Shown here piece by piece: positions 1 to 6,751 of a DNA stretch of 7,304 bases. The translations under genes were made by a program, and so were the position numbers. Source of the stretch: an uncultured Clostridia bacterium. Lineage in GTDB: Bacteria; Bacillota; Clostridia; Oscillospirales; Ruminococcaceae. The notes under the pieces were generated by a model, which saw only the letters and a list, made by a program, of their open reading frames with translations, was not told the origin of the DNA and did not search any database. Position 1 is the first letter of the stretch. Every line of letters begins with the position of its first letter. The DNA lies in assembly GCA_944388825.1 (NCBI GenBank), contig CALXKG010000242.1, forward strand, positions 1 through 7,304. Direction: 5' to 3'.

Positions 1-526
1 CGGGGCAGAGGGCGATCCCTTCGCCCGGTAGGAGCCACATATCCCCTTCGTCCTTCCCGCAGCCGGCGCAGTTGCCGGTGTCCGGCTGGAAGCCGGAAAG
101 GCCCATCAGCTTCAGCTCGTAGACCGCCTTTAAAAAGGCGGGGGATCGCTTTTTCTTTTCCAGCAGGAAAAGGGTGTTGAGCAGCAGCCGCAGCGTCTCC
201 GCCCCCATCTCTTTCTGGGGCATCAGCGCCCGGGTCAGCGCGCATAAGTATCCCGCGAGGGAGAGGGCGCGCAGGTCTTCCCGCAGGCCGAAGAAGTTTT
301 CCTCCAGATCGGCCGAATCCAGAAGGGTGCGCACCCGTCCCTCCATCAGGCAGAACTCGCTGTAGGCGAGCACTTCGCAGCAGGCGGCCAGCTGGGACTT
401 CTTCCGCCCCGGGTTTTTGGCCAGCACCTGCATCTGCCCGAAGTCAGAAGTGAGCAGGGTCAGTATTTTGTCCTGGGAACCATACGGCGTCTGCGCCAGT
501 ACGATCCCGTGGGTTTTGAGGAGAAT
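1..526 (-). CDS. recO: DNA repair protein RecO, N-terminal 175 residues (partial, C-terminus beyond left edge)
   Basis: RecO helps load RecA at single-stranded gaps with RecR and anneals SSB-coated strands. The visible N-terminus carries the family's opening strand pattern (MLLKTHGIVL, with DKILTLLTSDFG at residues 19-30), the OB-fold start. A helical region follows, then the beginning of the zinc site: C153-x2-C156 and C174 in the last visible residues. The usual length is about 240-250 residues, so roughly 70 are missing beyond position 1. The frame contains no ATG or GTG between the upstream in-frame stop (697..695) and the conserved start, and its only TTG (628..626) lies 34 codons too early. 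I place the start at ATT (526..524) because AAGGAGG lies 8 nt upstream and the N-terminus then aligns with typical RecO proteins. It is the last visible gene of the phoH-era cluster. Identity is near certain; the start codon is inferred. Confidence 0.93.
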   Translation of the reverse strand, partial: MLLKTHGIVLAQTPYGSQDKILTLLTSDFGQMQVLAKNPGRKKSQLAACCEVLAYSEFCLMEGRVRTLLDSADLEENFFGLREDLRALSLAGYLCALTRALMPQKEMGAETLRLLLNTLFLLEKKKRSPAFLKAVYELKLMGLSGFQPDTGNCAGCGKDEGDMWLLPGEGIALCP

Positions 527-698
527 GGCAGACGCCTCCTTCCGTCCCGTACCCCTGCCGGCCGACCGACAGCAGCGAACGGATATCCGGCAGCGAGTCG
601 GGGGCCGGGGGCGGCACCGGGATCTCAAAGGGGATGTTCGCGGGCGACGGGCGGGCGGGGAGCTTGTCCGGGGACTGCGGGTCTTGACGCTCTTTCAT
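444..698 (-). CDS. small proline-rich ORF upstream of and overlapping recO (84 aa, unrecognised)
   Basis: I do not recognise this protein. ATG at 698 follows AGGAGG (711..706) with a 7-nt spacer, the best start signal in the era-recO gap. The first ~52 residues are charged and proline-rich (for example IPFEIPVPPPAPDSLP at about residues 22-37), with G/C at almost every third codon position, as in the neighbouring genes. After about residue 52 the codon usage in this frame deteriorates (CAT, TCT, CCT, CAA), and the frame runs 83 nt into recO before stopping. This suggests a genuine short gene that has lost its stop, or a small indel near 540-555. Bacillus has the small gene yqzL in this slot, but I see no clear similarity to it. 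It is predicted cytosolic and disordered, with no membrane segment. A frameshifted N-terminal extension of RecO is a less likely alternative. Confidence 0.45.
   Translation of the reverse strand: MKERQDPQSPDKLPARPSPANIPFEIPVPPPAPDSLPDIRSLLSVGRQGYGTEGGVCHSPQNPRDRTGADAVWFPGQNTDPAHF
535..541 (-). promoter_or_regulatory. Shine-Dalgarno deciding an ATT start for recO
   Basis: AAGGAGG read on the minus strand, 8 nt before the ATT codon at 526..524. It lies inside the small upstream ORF, which is read in a different frame. No canonical start codon lies at normal spacing from it in the RecO frame, so it either serves a rare ATT start or marks a mutated or misread ATG. Confidence 0.6.
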
Positions 699-705
699 AC
701 GGATA

Positions 706-727
706 CCTCCTGTAAATGGTTTACAGG
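706..727 (-). promoter_or_regulatory. hairpin overlapping the Shine-Dalgarno of the small ORF
   Basis: In the minus-strand transcript CCTGTAAA (727..720), loop CCA and TTTACAGG (716..709) form an 8-bp perfect stem. The 3' arm contains the first half (AGG, 711..709) of the Shine-Dalgarno AGGAGG at 711..706. The hairpin lies in the 97-nt gap after era, so it could modulate translation of the small ORF and coupled recO. No U-tract follows, so it is not a standard terminator. The structure is seen directly; the regulatory role is inferred. Confidence 0.5.
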
Positions 728-793
728 GGTAGCGTTTGCAGGCGGGCGGTCAAATATACAGTGGAAATAGATGTGCCTGTTTGGCGGACAGGG

Positions 794-1705
794 TCAGCTT
801 TCCTCGTCGTACTGAAGGCCGACCGCCTTGATGGCCGACTCGTCGTTGCGCCAGTCGTTTTTCACCTTGACCCAGCACTTGAGGTTGACGCGGGTATCGA
901 GGAAGTTTTCCAGGTCATGGCGGGCTTCGCTGGCGATTTTTTTCAGCATCGCCCCGCCTTTGCCGATGATCATCCCCTTATGGCTTTCCCGTTCGCAGTA
1001 GATGGTCGCCTCGATGTCGAGGATATCGGGGTTTGTCTCCCGTTCCCGCATCTTTTCGATGGTGACGGCGGTCCCGTGGGGCACCTCGTCCCGCATATTC
1101 CGCAGGATCTTCTCCCGGATGATCTCCCCGGCGATCGTCCGCTCCGGCTGGTCGGTCAGGGTGTCCTCCGGGAAGTAGAAGGGCCCTTCCGGGCAGGCCT
1201 TTTTCAGCTCCTCCAGCACCAGCCCGACCCCGTCCCGTCCGGTCACGCTGACCGGGACGACGGCGGTGAAGGGGTAGAGGGGGGTGAGCGCCCCAATCCG
1301 GGAGAGGACCTTTTCCCGGGGGACCAGGTCGATCTTGTTGATGACGAGGATGACCGGCAGCTTTTTCGCTTTAAAGTCTTCGATCAGGGTCATTTCCTGC
1401 TCGTTTAACTCCCCCTCCGGCTCAACCAGGAAGAGGATGAGGTCGACCTCGCCGATGCTGGACTCGACCACCCGGTTCATATGCCCCGACAGCTTGGTCT
1501 TCGGCTTATGGAAGCCCGGGGTGTCGAGGAAGCAGAACTGGCAGTCCCCGTCGGTCAGGACGCCGAGGATCCGCGTCCGGGTGGTCTGGGGGCGGGAGGA
1601 GACGATCGCGATCTTTTCCCCTAAAAGGGCGTTTAACAGGGAGGATTTCCCGACGTTCGGCTTGCCGACGATGGCGGCGAAGCCGGATTTGGTCTTTGTA
1701 TTCAT
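794..1705 (-). CDS. era: GTPase Era (303 aa)
   Basis: Era is an essential GTPase that binds the 3' end of 16S rRNA and acts as a checkpoint in assembly of the 30S subunit. The G1 motif GKPNVGKSS is at residues 14-22, the switch region with TT at 41-42, G3 DTPG at 61-64, G4 NKID at 123-126 and a G5-like VSVTG around 152-156. The C-terminal KH domain has GMIIGKGG at 244-251. The length of 303 is typical. The frame stays open 67 codons further upstream, but those residues are low-complexity. The ATG at 1705..1703 has AAAGGA upstream and begins directly before the G domain, so it is preferred. The gene follows dgkA after a 148-nt gap and precedes the small ORF and recO. The same organism carries rsmA at 7108, whose product also acts near the 3' end of 16S rRNA. 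Confidence 0.97.
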   Translation of the reverse strand: MNTKTKSGFAAIVGKPNVGKSSLLNALLGEKIAIVSSRPQTTRTRILGVLTDGDCQFCFLDTPGFHKPKTKLSGHMNRVVESSIGEVDLILFLVEPEGELNEQEMTLIEDFKAKKLPVILVINKIDLVPREKVLSRIGALTPLYPFTAVVPVSVTGRDGVGLVLEELKKACPEGPFYFPEDTLTDQPERTIAGEIIREKILRNMRDEVPHGTAVTIEKMRERETNPDILDIEATIYCERESHKGMIIGKGGAMLKKIASEARHDLENFLDTRVNLKCWVKVKNDWRNDESAIKAVGLQYDEES

Positions 1706-1853
1706 GGAGGTTCCTTTCGGGAGGGGGTGTTTATGGATTATGTCCTGGGCGCAGCCGTGAGCGGTTTGGGAAGCGCGGGGAGCTGGCCCTGGACTTCTTA
1801 CTGCGCCTCGTGGAGGGGAAACCGGGCTGAACGGCCGGATGGGGCTTCCTGCG
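1706..1853. other. 148-bp spacer between dgkA and era, no gene seen
   Basis: No convincing coding sequence, terminator or promoter is visible. In many Firmicutes cdd (cytidine deaminase) lies here. The era frame is open through part of the spacer, but the encoded residues show no cytidine deaminase zinc motif (H/CAE or PCxxC), so I see no remnant. Confidence 0.5.
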
Positions 1854-2327
1854 TCATTCCCCTTTGGGTTTTTCCGGGTAGCGGAAGGTGAAGAGGTAGC
1901 CGGCAAAAATGAGCGCCAGAAAAACCGCCAGCCTCCAACTGGTCAAAATCAGCAGGAGGGTGTCGGTCAGCTTTGGGAAGTGGAAAAAGAGGGCGGCCCC
2001 GACAGCGGCAGACGCCAGCGCCCCCGCCAGCACCGCCCCGGCGGCCAGGTCCTTTGCCAGGCCCGCCAACGGGTGGTATCCCGGGGAGACGAGGTCAGTG
2101 AGCGCTTCGACGGCGGAATTGACCATCTCCAGTGCCAGTATACCCCCGATCGTAAAAAAAAGCAACCCATACTCCGCCGCGGTCAGCCGGTAGACAAGCG
2201 CAAAAGCGGTCACCAGCGCCGCGGCGCTTAGGTGGAACCGCATATTCCGCTGCCGGATTGAGGCTCTGATGCCGCGGCCGGCGTACAGGAAGCTCCTGAA
2301 AAAGGGGCGGTTAGAATTTTTCATCAT
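1854..2327 (-). CDS. dgkA: diacylglycerol kinase / undecaprenol kinase family membrane protein (157 aa)
   Basis: Small integral-membrane lipid kinase. In Gram-positive bacteria DgkA mainly phosphorylates undecaprenol to regenerate the cell wall lipid carrier, and this substrate is inferred from the family. The hallmark is at residues 67-80 (EMVNSAVEALTDLV), followed by KDLAAGAV at 92-99; E67, N70, E74, D78 and K92-D93 are the likely catalytic and nucleotide-binding residues. Membrane segments are predicted at about 33-49, 53-70, 96-116 and 131-149. The canonical three-helix protein is about 120-135 residues, so the fourth segment and charged tail (YPEKPKGE) are an extension. The start is ATGATG at 2327, overlapping the ybeY end by 17 nt without a good Shine-Dalgarno of its own, so translation is probably coupled to ybeY. 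Confidence 0.92.
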   Translation of the reverse strand: MMKNSNRPFFRSFLYAGRGIRASIRQRNMRFHLSAAALVTAFALVYRLTAAEYGLLFFTIGGILALEMVNSAVEALTDLVSPGYHPLAGLAKDLAAGAVLAGALASAAVGAALFFHFPKLTDTLLLILTSWRLAVFLALIFAGYLFTFRYPEKPKGE

Positions 2328-2812
2328 CCATAACGTAGCTGGCGCCCCGCGGGAGGCCCAGCATCGTCATGACCGTTTCTTCCTTTTCCCGCATATGGAC
2401 GGCTTCTACCCCGCCGTTTACATGGTCGTAGCCCAAAAGGTGGAACATCGAGTGGGCGGTCAGGTACCCCACCTCCCGCTGGAGGGAATGGCCGTACAGC
2501 TCCGCCTGTTCGACCGCCTTGGGCATCGAGATGACGATATCCCCCAGCATCGCGGCGCCGGTCGCCTCGTTGTGGTCGTAGACGCCGTTTTCCCCCAGCG
2601 GGAAGGAGAGGACGTCGGTGGCGGCGTCGATATTGCGGTGCTGCTTGTTGAGCTTGCGGATCTCGTCGTTGTCGACAAACGAGACGGAGATCTCCGCGTC
2701 CTCGCTGAAGTTTTCCAGCCGCAGGGCGGCGTTGCAGGTCCGCCGGACGAGCAGGCGGATACCGGTCGGGATCTTGACGGCGTTCTGGCGGTTGGAGATG
2801 ATGACTTTTACC

Positions 2813-2820
<8 letters not shown>
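2311..2820 (-). CDS. ybeY: endoribonuclease YbeY, rRNA maturation factor (169 aa)
   Basis: YbeY is a single-strand RNA endonuclease involved in 16S rRNA 3'-end maturation and ribosome quality control. The zinc-binding signature HSMFHLLGYDH spans residues 123-133, giving ligands H123, H127 and H133. The upstream conserved block NIDAATDVLSFP is at 63-74 with R62 just before it. The usual HGxLHLxGYDH has variations here (S124, F126) that leave the three histidines intact. The length is slightly above the usual ~155. The ATG overlaps the 3' end of phoH by 8 nt and uses a GAGGAGG inside phoH. The following dgkA overlaps its own end by 17 nt, so phoH-ybeY-dgkA is a tightly coupled operon. Confidence 0.97.
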
Positions 2821-3787
<967 letters not shown>

Positions 3788-3796
3788 ACTTTGTCA

Positions 3797-3801
3797 CTCC
3801 T
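3797..3801 (-). promoter_or_regulatory. Shine-Dalgarno deciding the CTG start of phoH
   Basis: AGGAG on the minus strand, 9 nt before CTG at 3787. A GTG directly adjoining it opens only a five-codon frame ending in TGA and is too close to be used by this site. Confidence 0.6.
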
Positions 3802-3811
3802 ATGATCCGGA

Positions 3812-3824
3812 GGGCATCCTGCCC
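3812..3824 (-). other. small GC hairpin in the phoH leader
   Basis: GGGCA-TCC-TGCCC on the plus strand, a 5-bp perfect stem with a 3-nt loop. It lies 10 nt upstream of the phoH Shine-Dalgarno and about 45 nt after the predicted transcription start. It is too short to assign a function. Confidence 0.35.
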
Positions 3825-3876
3825 CCATATTTTGCCTTTCCGGGACCTTTTTGGTTCAGATCCCCTAATTACTAGT

Positions 3877-3905
3877 ATTATACCATAAAAATTGTGTTTT
3901 GTACC
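3877..3905 (-). promoter_or_regulatory. extended -10 (SigA-type) promoter for the phoH operon
   Basis: On the minus strand TATAAT lies at 3882..3877, preceded by TGG, giving an extended -10 TGn element. A weak -35, GGTACA (3905..3900), sits 17 bp upstream and matches TTGACA only in ACA. The region 3870-3950 is conspicuously AT-rich in an otherwise GC-rich window. Transcription would start near 3870, leaving a leader of about 80 nt before phoH. This would be the housekeeping promoter of phoH-ybeY-dgkA-era-recO, separate from sporulation control of yqfD. Confidence 0.65.
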
Positions 3906-3941
3906 TATATTATTTGCACAAAATTTTCACGAATTTTTTTC

Positions 3942-5237
3942 TTATCCCGCAGTAGTTTGATCATCCGCCGGGTTGGGGACGATTTCCACCCGCCGGGGGG
4001 AAGCGATGTCCATCTCGGCCAGGTAGTTTACCGTCAAAACCCCGACCCGGCGGCCCTTCTGCTCCTCCACCCGGAAGACCTCTTCCCGGCTCAGGACGGC
4101 GGCGTCCGCGAGGTTTTCCGCCTCCCAGTCCCGGGCCGCTTCCCGCAGGGTCCGCACCGCCTCCGTCTCGGTAAACTGCCGCCCGGTTTCATGGTACCCT
4201 TCCCGCCGGATGGTGGTGAGGCCGAGCGGCAGCCGGACGCCGAACAGGGTGAGCGGGCCGGCGCTCCGCTGCTCCTCCCAGAGCGGCTCTTCCGTCTCCG
4301 GCAGGGCGAGCGGGTCCCCCGGGCCTTTGAAGAGGAAGGCGGCTGTCTGCCGCAGGGCGCGGGAGAGGGCGGAAAAGGCCTTCTCCGCCCCTTCCGGCAG
4401 GTAGAGGGGGATCTCCCGCCCGAACAGGCCGAGGGCATAGCGGGTCTCCGTCTCGCCGGTATAGACCCGTTCGGTCTGGGTAAGGGGGAGGGTAAAGGTG
4501 TGGGAAAACTTTGCCTCGGCGATGACGGCGGCGTCGGCGTGGACGTAGCGGAGCTTGCCGTCGGCCGACTCGGTCACGCCGGTGACGATCTGCTGGCCTT
4601 TGCCGACCGTTTCGCCCACCTTCACCCGCTCCTGCCCGGCGTAGACCTCCATATAAACGATCTTCCCGGTCTCGGCGGCGTAGATATCGCAGGGGTCGGT
4701 CGGGCGCAGGGCGGGCGGGGTGTGCATCTCGTGGATGTTGATCTCGACCAGCGCCCCCACCCGGTTGACCGCGCAGATGGCGACGCCCGGCACCTCTTCC
4801 CGGATGTGGGCGGCTACGCCGGCGGTGTCGAGGGTGGGGAGGAAGCGCCCGATCGAAAGCCCCGCTTCCGCCGCGACCGACCGGATCAGGGCGGGGTCGA
4901 GCGATTCCAGCCCGGTCACCTCTATCCGCCAGGCAAAACACTGGGAAAAGAGCAGGAGCGCGACCGTCAGGACCGGCCAGAAGGCCAGCCCCACCCGCCG
5001 GCGGTACCGGGTAAGCAGGCGGGAAAAGCGGCCGTCCTGCAAAGGGGAAAGGACGCCCCCTTTTTGCGCCGCCAGCGCCCGCGCCTCCGGAAGGCTGGAC
5101 GACCGGACGAAGCAGCGCCCGTCCGCCGCCGCCCGTTCGACCGGGACCCCTGCCCCGGCGCAGGCGTTGAGGAATGCGGGCAGGTCCCCGTCCAGGCGGC
5201 AGAGGGTAAAACCGGGCGCATGATTGAGCAGGGCCAT
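3942..5237 (-). CDS. yqfD: sporulation protein YqfD (431 aa)
   Basis: YqfD is a mother-cell membrane protein of endospore formation; its biochemical role is poorly known. The N-terminus (residues 1-75) resembles the small domain of the family. A basic stretch (RYRRR at 77-81) and one membrane helix at about 82-102 follow. The rest is a large extracytoplasmic-side domain starting with WRIEVTGLESLDP, a POTRA-like fold, with further conserved text such as DIYAAETGKIVYMEVYAGQERVKVGETVGKG (shown in parts: DIYA near 207, GQERVKVGETV near 221-231). Length is near the family's ~400. The frame is open to an ATG at 5303, but ATG 5237 has GGAGGTGAT at 5250..5242, spaced 8 nt, so it is preferred. It is followed by phoH after 154 nt, the usual neighbour, but its customary partner yqfC lies on the other strand. 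Confidence 0.93.
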   Translation of the reverse strand: MALLNHAPGFTLCRLDGDLPAFLNACAGAGVPVERAAADGRCFVRSSSLPEARALAAQKGGVLSPLQDGRFSRLLTRYRRRVGLAFWPVLTVALLLFSQCFAWRIEVTGLESLDPALIRSVAAEAGLSIGRFLPTLDTAGVAAHIREEVPGVAICAVNRVGALVEINIHEMHTPPALRPTDPCDIYAAETGKIVYMEVYAGQERVKVGETVGKGQQIVTGVTESADGKLRYVHADAAVIAEAKFSHTFTLPLTQTERVYTGETETRYALGLFGREIPLYLPEGAEKAFSALSRALRQTAAFLFKGPGDPLALPETEEPLWEEQRSAGPLTLFGVRLPLGLTTIRREGYHETGRQFTETEAVRTLREAARDWEAENLADAAVLSREEVFRVEEQKGRRVGVLTVNYLAEMDIASPRRVEIVPNPADDQTTAG

Positions 5238-5241
5238 GTCG

Positions 5242-5250
5242 ATCACCTCC
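5242..5250 (-). promoter_or_regulatory. strong Shine-Dalgarno for yqfD
   Basis: GGAGGTGAT on the minus strand, with the GGAGG core 8 nt from ATG 5237. It fixes the yqfD start over the in-frame upstream ATG at 5303. Confidence 0.75.
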
Positions 5251-5258
5251 AACAGCAG

Positions 5259-5295
5259 GGCCGGAAGGCGGGGAATGGGAGCCCCTTCCCCGGCC
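5259..5295 (-). other. stem-loop at the 5' end of the yqfD leader
   Basis: GGCCGGAAG (5259-5267) pairs with CTTCCCCGGCC (5285-5295) with a 2-nt bulge, and inner GGGG/CCCC runs allow further pairing. With the SigE-like -10 at 5310..5303, transcription of yqfD would start at about 5296, so the hairpin would form the extreme 5' end of the message. This could stabilise the mRNA. The structure is visible; the role is inferred. Confidence 0.45.
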
Positions 5296-5302
5296 GTTCC
5301 CA

Positions 5303-5331
5303 TGTATATGCGGCGGGCGGGGCGAATATAA
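5303..5331 (-). promoter_or_regulatory. SigE-like promoter for yqfD
   Basis: On the minus strand TTATATT (5331..5325) matches the SigE -35 consensus KMATATT at 6 of 7 positions. After a 14-bp spacer, CATATACA (5310..5303) matches the -10 CATACANT at C, A, T, A and the sixth A. Spacing and location fit, and yqfD is SigE-controlled in Bacillus subtilis. The two AT-rich islands stand out in GC-rich DNA. Confidence 0.6.
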
Positions 5332-5332
5332 T
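5304..5332 (+). promoter_or_regulatory. SigE-like promoter for yqfC and the YlbJ-like gene
   Basis: On the plus strand GTATATG (5304-5310) is a 5-of-7 match to the SigE -35. A 14-bp spacer leads to AATATAAT (5325-5332), similar to CATACAAT at six of eight positions. It uses the same two AT islands as the opposite yqfD promoter, with their roles exchanged. The AATATAAT also resembles a SigA -10 (TATAAT), so a housekeeping promoter remains possible, though no TTGACA-like -35 is present. Confidence 0.5.
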
Positions 5333-5352
5333 GCCGGGAAAGGGGGAGTTGG

Positions 5353-5601
5353 ATGGGAAAGCAGAACCGCTTTCTGGATCAGCTGCACATGGATACGACG
5401 TCCCCCTTCCAGCTGTGGGACAACGGGGTCGCCTATACCGAAAGCTGCCGGGGCATCCTCGACATCGGGGAGGGGTTTATCCGGCTGAAGCTGGGGAAGC
5501 GGGCGGTGACCGTCTGGGGGGACGGGCTGGAGGTGGCGAGCTTTCAGGACGGGCGGCTGCTGCTGCGGGGCAGGATCGTCCGGGTCGATTTTGACGGATG
5601 A
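5353..5601 (+). CDS. yqfC: sporulation protein YqfC, YabP/YqfC family (82 aa)
   Basis: Small protein of the YabP/YqfC family, expressed in the sporulating mother cell. It is needed for normal sporulation in relatives, but its mechanism is unknown. The body (residues about 25-80) shows the family's beta-rich pattern, with ESCRGILDIGEGFIRLKL followed by the glycine-centred VTVWGDGLEVASF and the final RGRIVRVDF. The start is ATG 5353, with AAAGGGGGAG (5339-5348) directly upstream. It is divergent from yqfD rather than preceding it, and is followed after 10 nt by the YlbJ-like gene, with which it probably forms an operon. Family assignment rests on pattern, length and context. Confidence 0.82.
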   Translation: MGKQNRFLDQLHMDTTSPFQLWDNGVAYTESCRGILDIGEGFIRLKLGKRAVTVWGDGLEVASFQDGRLLLRGRIVRVDFDG

Positions 5602-5611
5602 GGGGGAGAAG

Positions 5612-6694
5612 ATGGACAGACGGTTCGAGAGGGTCTGGGGGTTTTGTGCGGCAGCGGCGGCGGCGGGGCTGGTTTTCCGCTCCGACCTGGCGGCGGAAGG
5701 GGTGCGGGAGGGGATCGCGCTCTGCCTGCAGACGGTCATCCCGTCGCTGTTTGCGTTTATGGTGCTTTCCGGCCTGCTGGCGGGGAGCGGGGACGGGGCG
5801 GTGTTCGCCCCGTTCCGGCTGCTGGCCCGGGCCTACCGGCTGCCGGAGGAGGCCGCGCCGGCCCTCGCCCTCGGGCTCACCGGCGGGTATCCGGTCGGGG
5901 CGCGGATGGCGGCAGAGCTGAAAAAAGCGGGCAGGCTGACAGCGGAGCAGGGGGCTGCGCTCCTCTGCTGCGCCTTTGGGCCCAGCCCCGCGTTCCTTTG
6001 CGGGATCGGGGAGATGGTCTTCGGCAGCCGGAAGGTCGGGCTGGCCGTCTGGTGCGCGGTGCTGGTGGGGTCGGTCCTGGTGGGATGGCTGGCCGGCCGG
6101 GGGCTGCGGCCGGAAGAACGGCCGGCTGTCCGGGAGAGGGCGGAAAAAGCGCCTTTTTCGGAGCGGCTGGTGGGGAGCGTGCTGTCCGCCACCCGGGCGA
6201 TGGGGGTGATCTGCGGGTTTACCGTCGCGTTTGCGGCGCTGCGGCGATACCTTCTGCTGCTGCCGGGCGGATGGGGGAAGTTTGCCGCCGCCTTTTGCGA
6301 GGTGAGCGTCGGGTGCATGGCGGCAGGGGAGGAAGGGTATATGGCGGCGCTGATCCTTGTGACCGGCTGCTGCTGCATGGGCGGGGTGTCGGTCTGGATG
6401 CAGAACGCCTGCTTTTTAAAGGGGAGCGGCATCCCAATGGAAAAGTTTTTCCTCTCGAGGGTGCTGCACCTTTTCTTTTCGCTGTCGGCGGTACTGCTGT
6501 TTGAGCGGCTGTTTTCGATGTCGGAATGGGCGGCGGAAAGCGTTTTTTCCAGCTTTGCGGAGGCGGCGCCGCGGATGGGGGCAGGGTCGGCGGCCTCGTC
6601 GGCGTTTCTGGTGGCCTGCTGTATGCTTCTGCTGACGGGGAAGGGCGTTTCGGTGCGCCGGAAACAGGCGCGCAAGGCGGAAAGGGGCGGATAG
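5612..6694 (+). CDS. YlbJ-like sporulation integral membrane protein (360 aa)
   Basis: Polytopic membrane protein related to YlbJ and other nucleoside-recognition (Gate) domain proteins. YlbJ is a SigE-controlled protein needed for spore cortex and heat resistance in Bacillus; the transported substrate is unknown. The signature is TGGYPVGARMAAEL at residues 90-103, after an amphipathic IPSLFAFMVLSGLL (43-56), and AFGPSPAFL at 121-129 resembles the second half of the family motif. Hydrophobic segments lie at about 11-22, 40-58, 83-97, 114-133, 142-162, 197-212, 243-262, 283-298 and 331-342. The tail is basic (RRKQARKAERGG). I prefer ATG 5612 over an in-frame TTG at 5591 because GGGGGAG lies just before it and the TTG overlaps yqfC. 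The low cysteine content usual for membrane proteins is not seen: CC and CCC runs occur. The paralogue level (YlbJ itself or another family member) is uncertain, so no symbol is given. Confidence 0.78.
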   Translation: MDRRFERVWGFCAAAAAAGLVFRSDLAAEGVREGIALCLQTVIPSLFAFMVLSGLLAGSGDGAVFAPFRLLARAYRLPEEAAPALALGLTGGYPVGARMAAELKKAGRLTAEQGAALLCCAFGPSPAFLCGIGEMVFGSRKVGLAVWCAVLVGSVLVGWLAGRGLRPEERPAVRERAEKAPFSERLVGSVLSATRAMGVICGFTVAFAALRRYLLLLPGGWGKFAAAFCEVSVGCMAAGEEGYMAALILVTGCCCMGGVSVWMQNACFLKGSGIPMEKFFLSRVLHLFFSLSAVLLFERLFSMSEWAAESVFSSFAEAAPRMGAGSAASSAFLVACCMLLLTGKGVSVRRKQARKAERGG

Positions 6695-6710
6695 TCCCCA
6701 AAAAAGCCCA

Positions 6711-6733
6711 AAAAAAAGACCCTGTTTTCAGGG
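6711..6733 (-). terminator. hairpin with minus-strand U-tract downstream of the YlbJ-like gene
   Basis: CCCTG (6720-6724), loop TTTT and CAGGG (6729-6733) form a GC-rich 5-bp stem. On the plus side no T-run follows; the next bases are CCTCAGC, the start of the inverted-repeat element. On the minus strand the stem is followed by a run of T from 6717 down, interrupted at GGGC, then more T. It therefore looks like an intrinsic terminator for minus-strand transcription, or a formerly bidirectional terminator whose plus-side T-tract was replaced. No minus-strand gene ends here. Confidence 0.4.
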
Positions 6734-6734
6734 C

Positions 6735-6751
6735 CTCAGCTTGTCGAAAAA
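6735..6751 (+). repeat. left terminal inverted repeat
   Basis: 17 bp, CTCAGCTTGTCGAAAAA, exact reverse complement of 6969-6985. Confidence 0.85.

Noticed and set aside
1706..1906. 67-codon N-terminal extension of Era
   Set aside because: The extension is low-complexity and not found in Era. ATG 1705 has a ribosome binding site and gives the usual length.
3911..3945. AAAATT/AATTTT inverted repeat with a T-run after yqfD
   Set aside because: The stem is only 6 bp of A-T pairs and the T-run lies on the plus strand, the wrong side for yqfD. It is most likely ordinary AT-rich promoter-upstream DNA.
3894..5594. Long plus-strand open frame of 566 codons antisense to yqfD
   Set aside because: Its composition is that of an antisense shadow, rich in Gly, Arg and Pro. 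YqfD on the opposite strand has a recognisable family pattern and a strong ribosome binding site.
4189..5739. Long minus-strand open frame of 516 codons across yqfD and yqfC
   Set aside because: It is a frame shadow of yqfD in high-GC DNA: arginine-, proline- and glycine-rich, with no domain pattern, and it runs antisense through yqfC.
5833..6711. Minus-strand frame of 292 codons antisense to the YlbJ-like gene
   Set aside because: Low-complexity Ser/Pro/Arg composition, while the plus-strand frame has clear membrane helices and the YlbJ signature.
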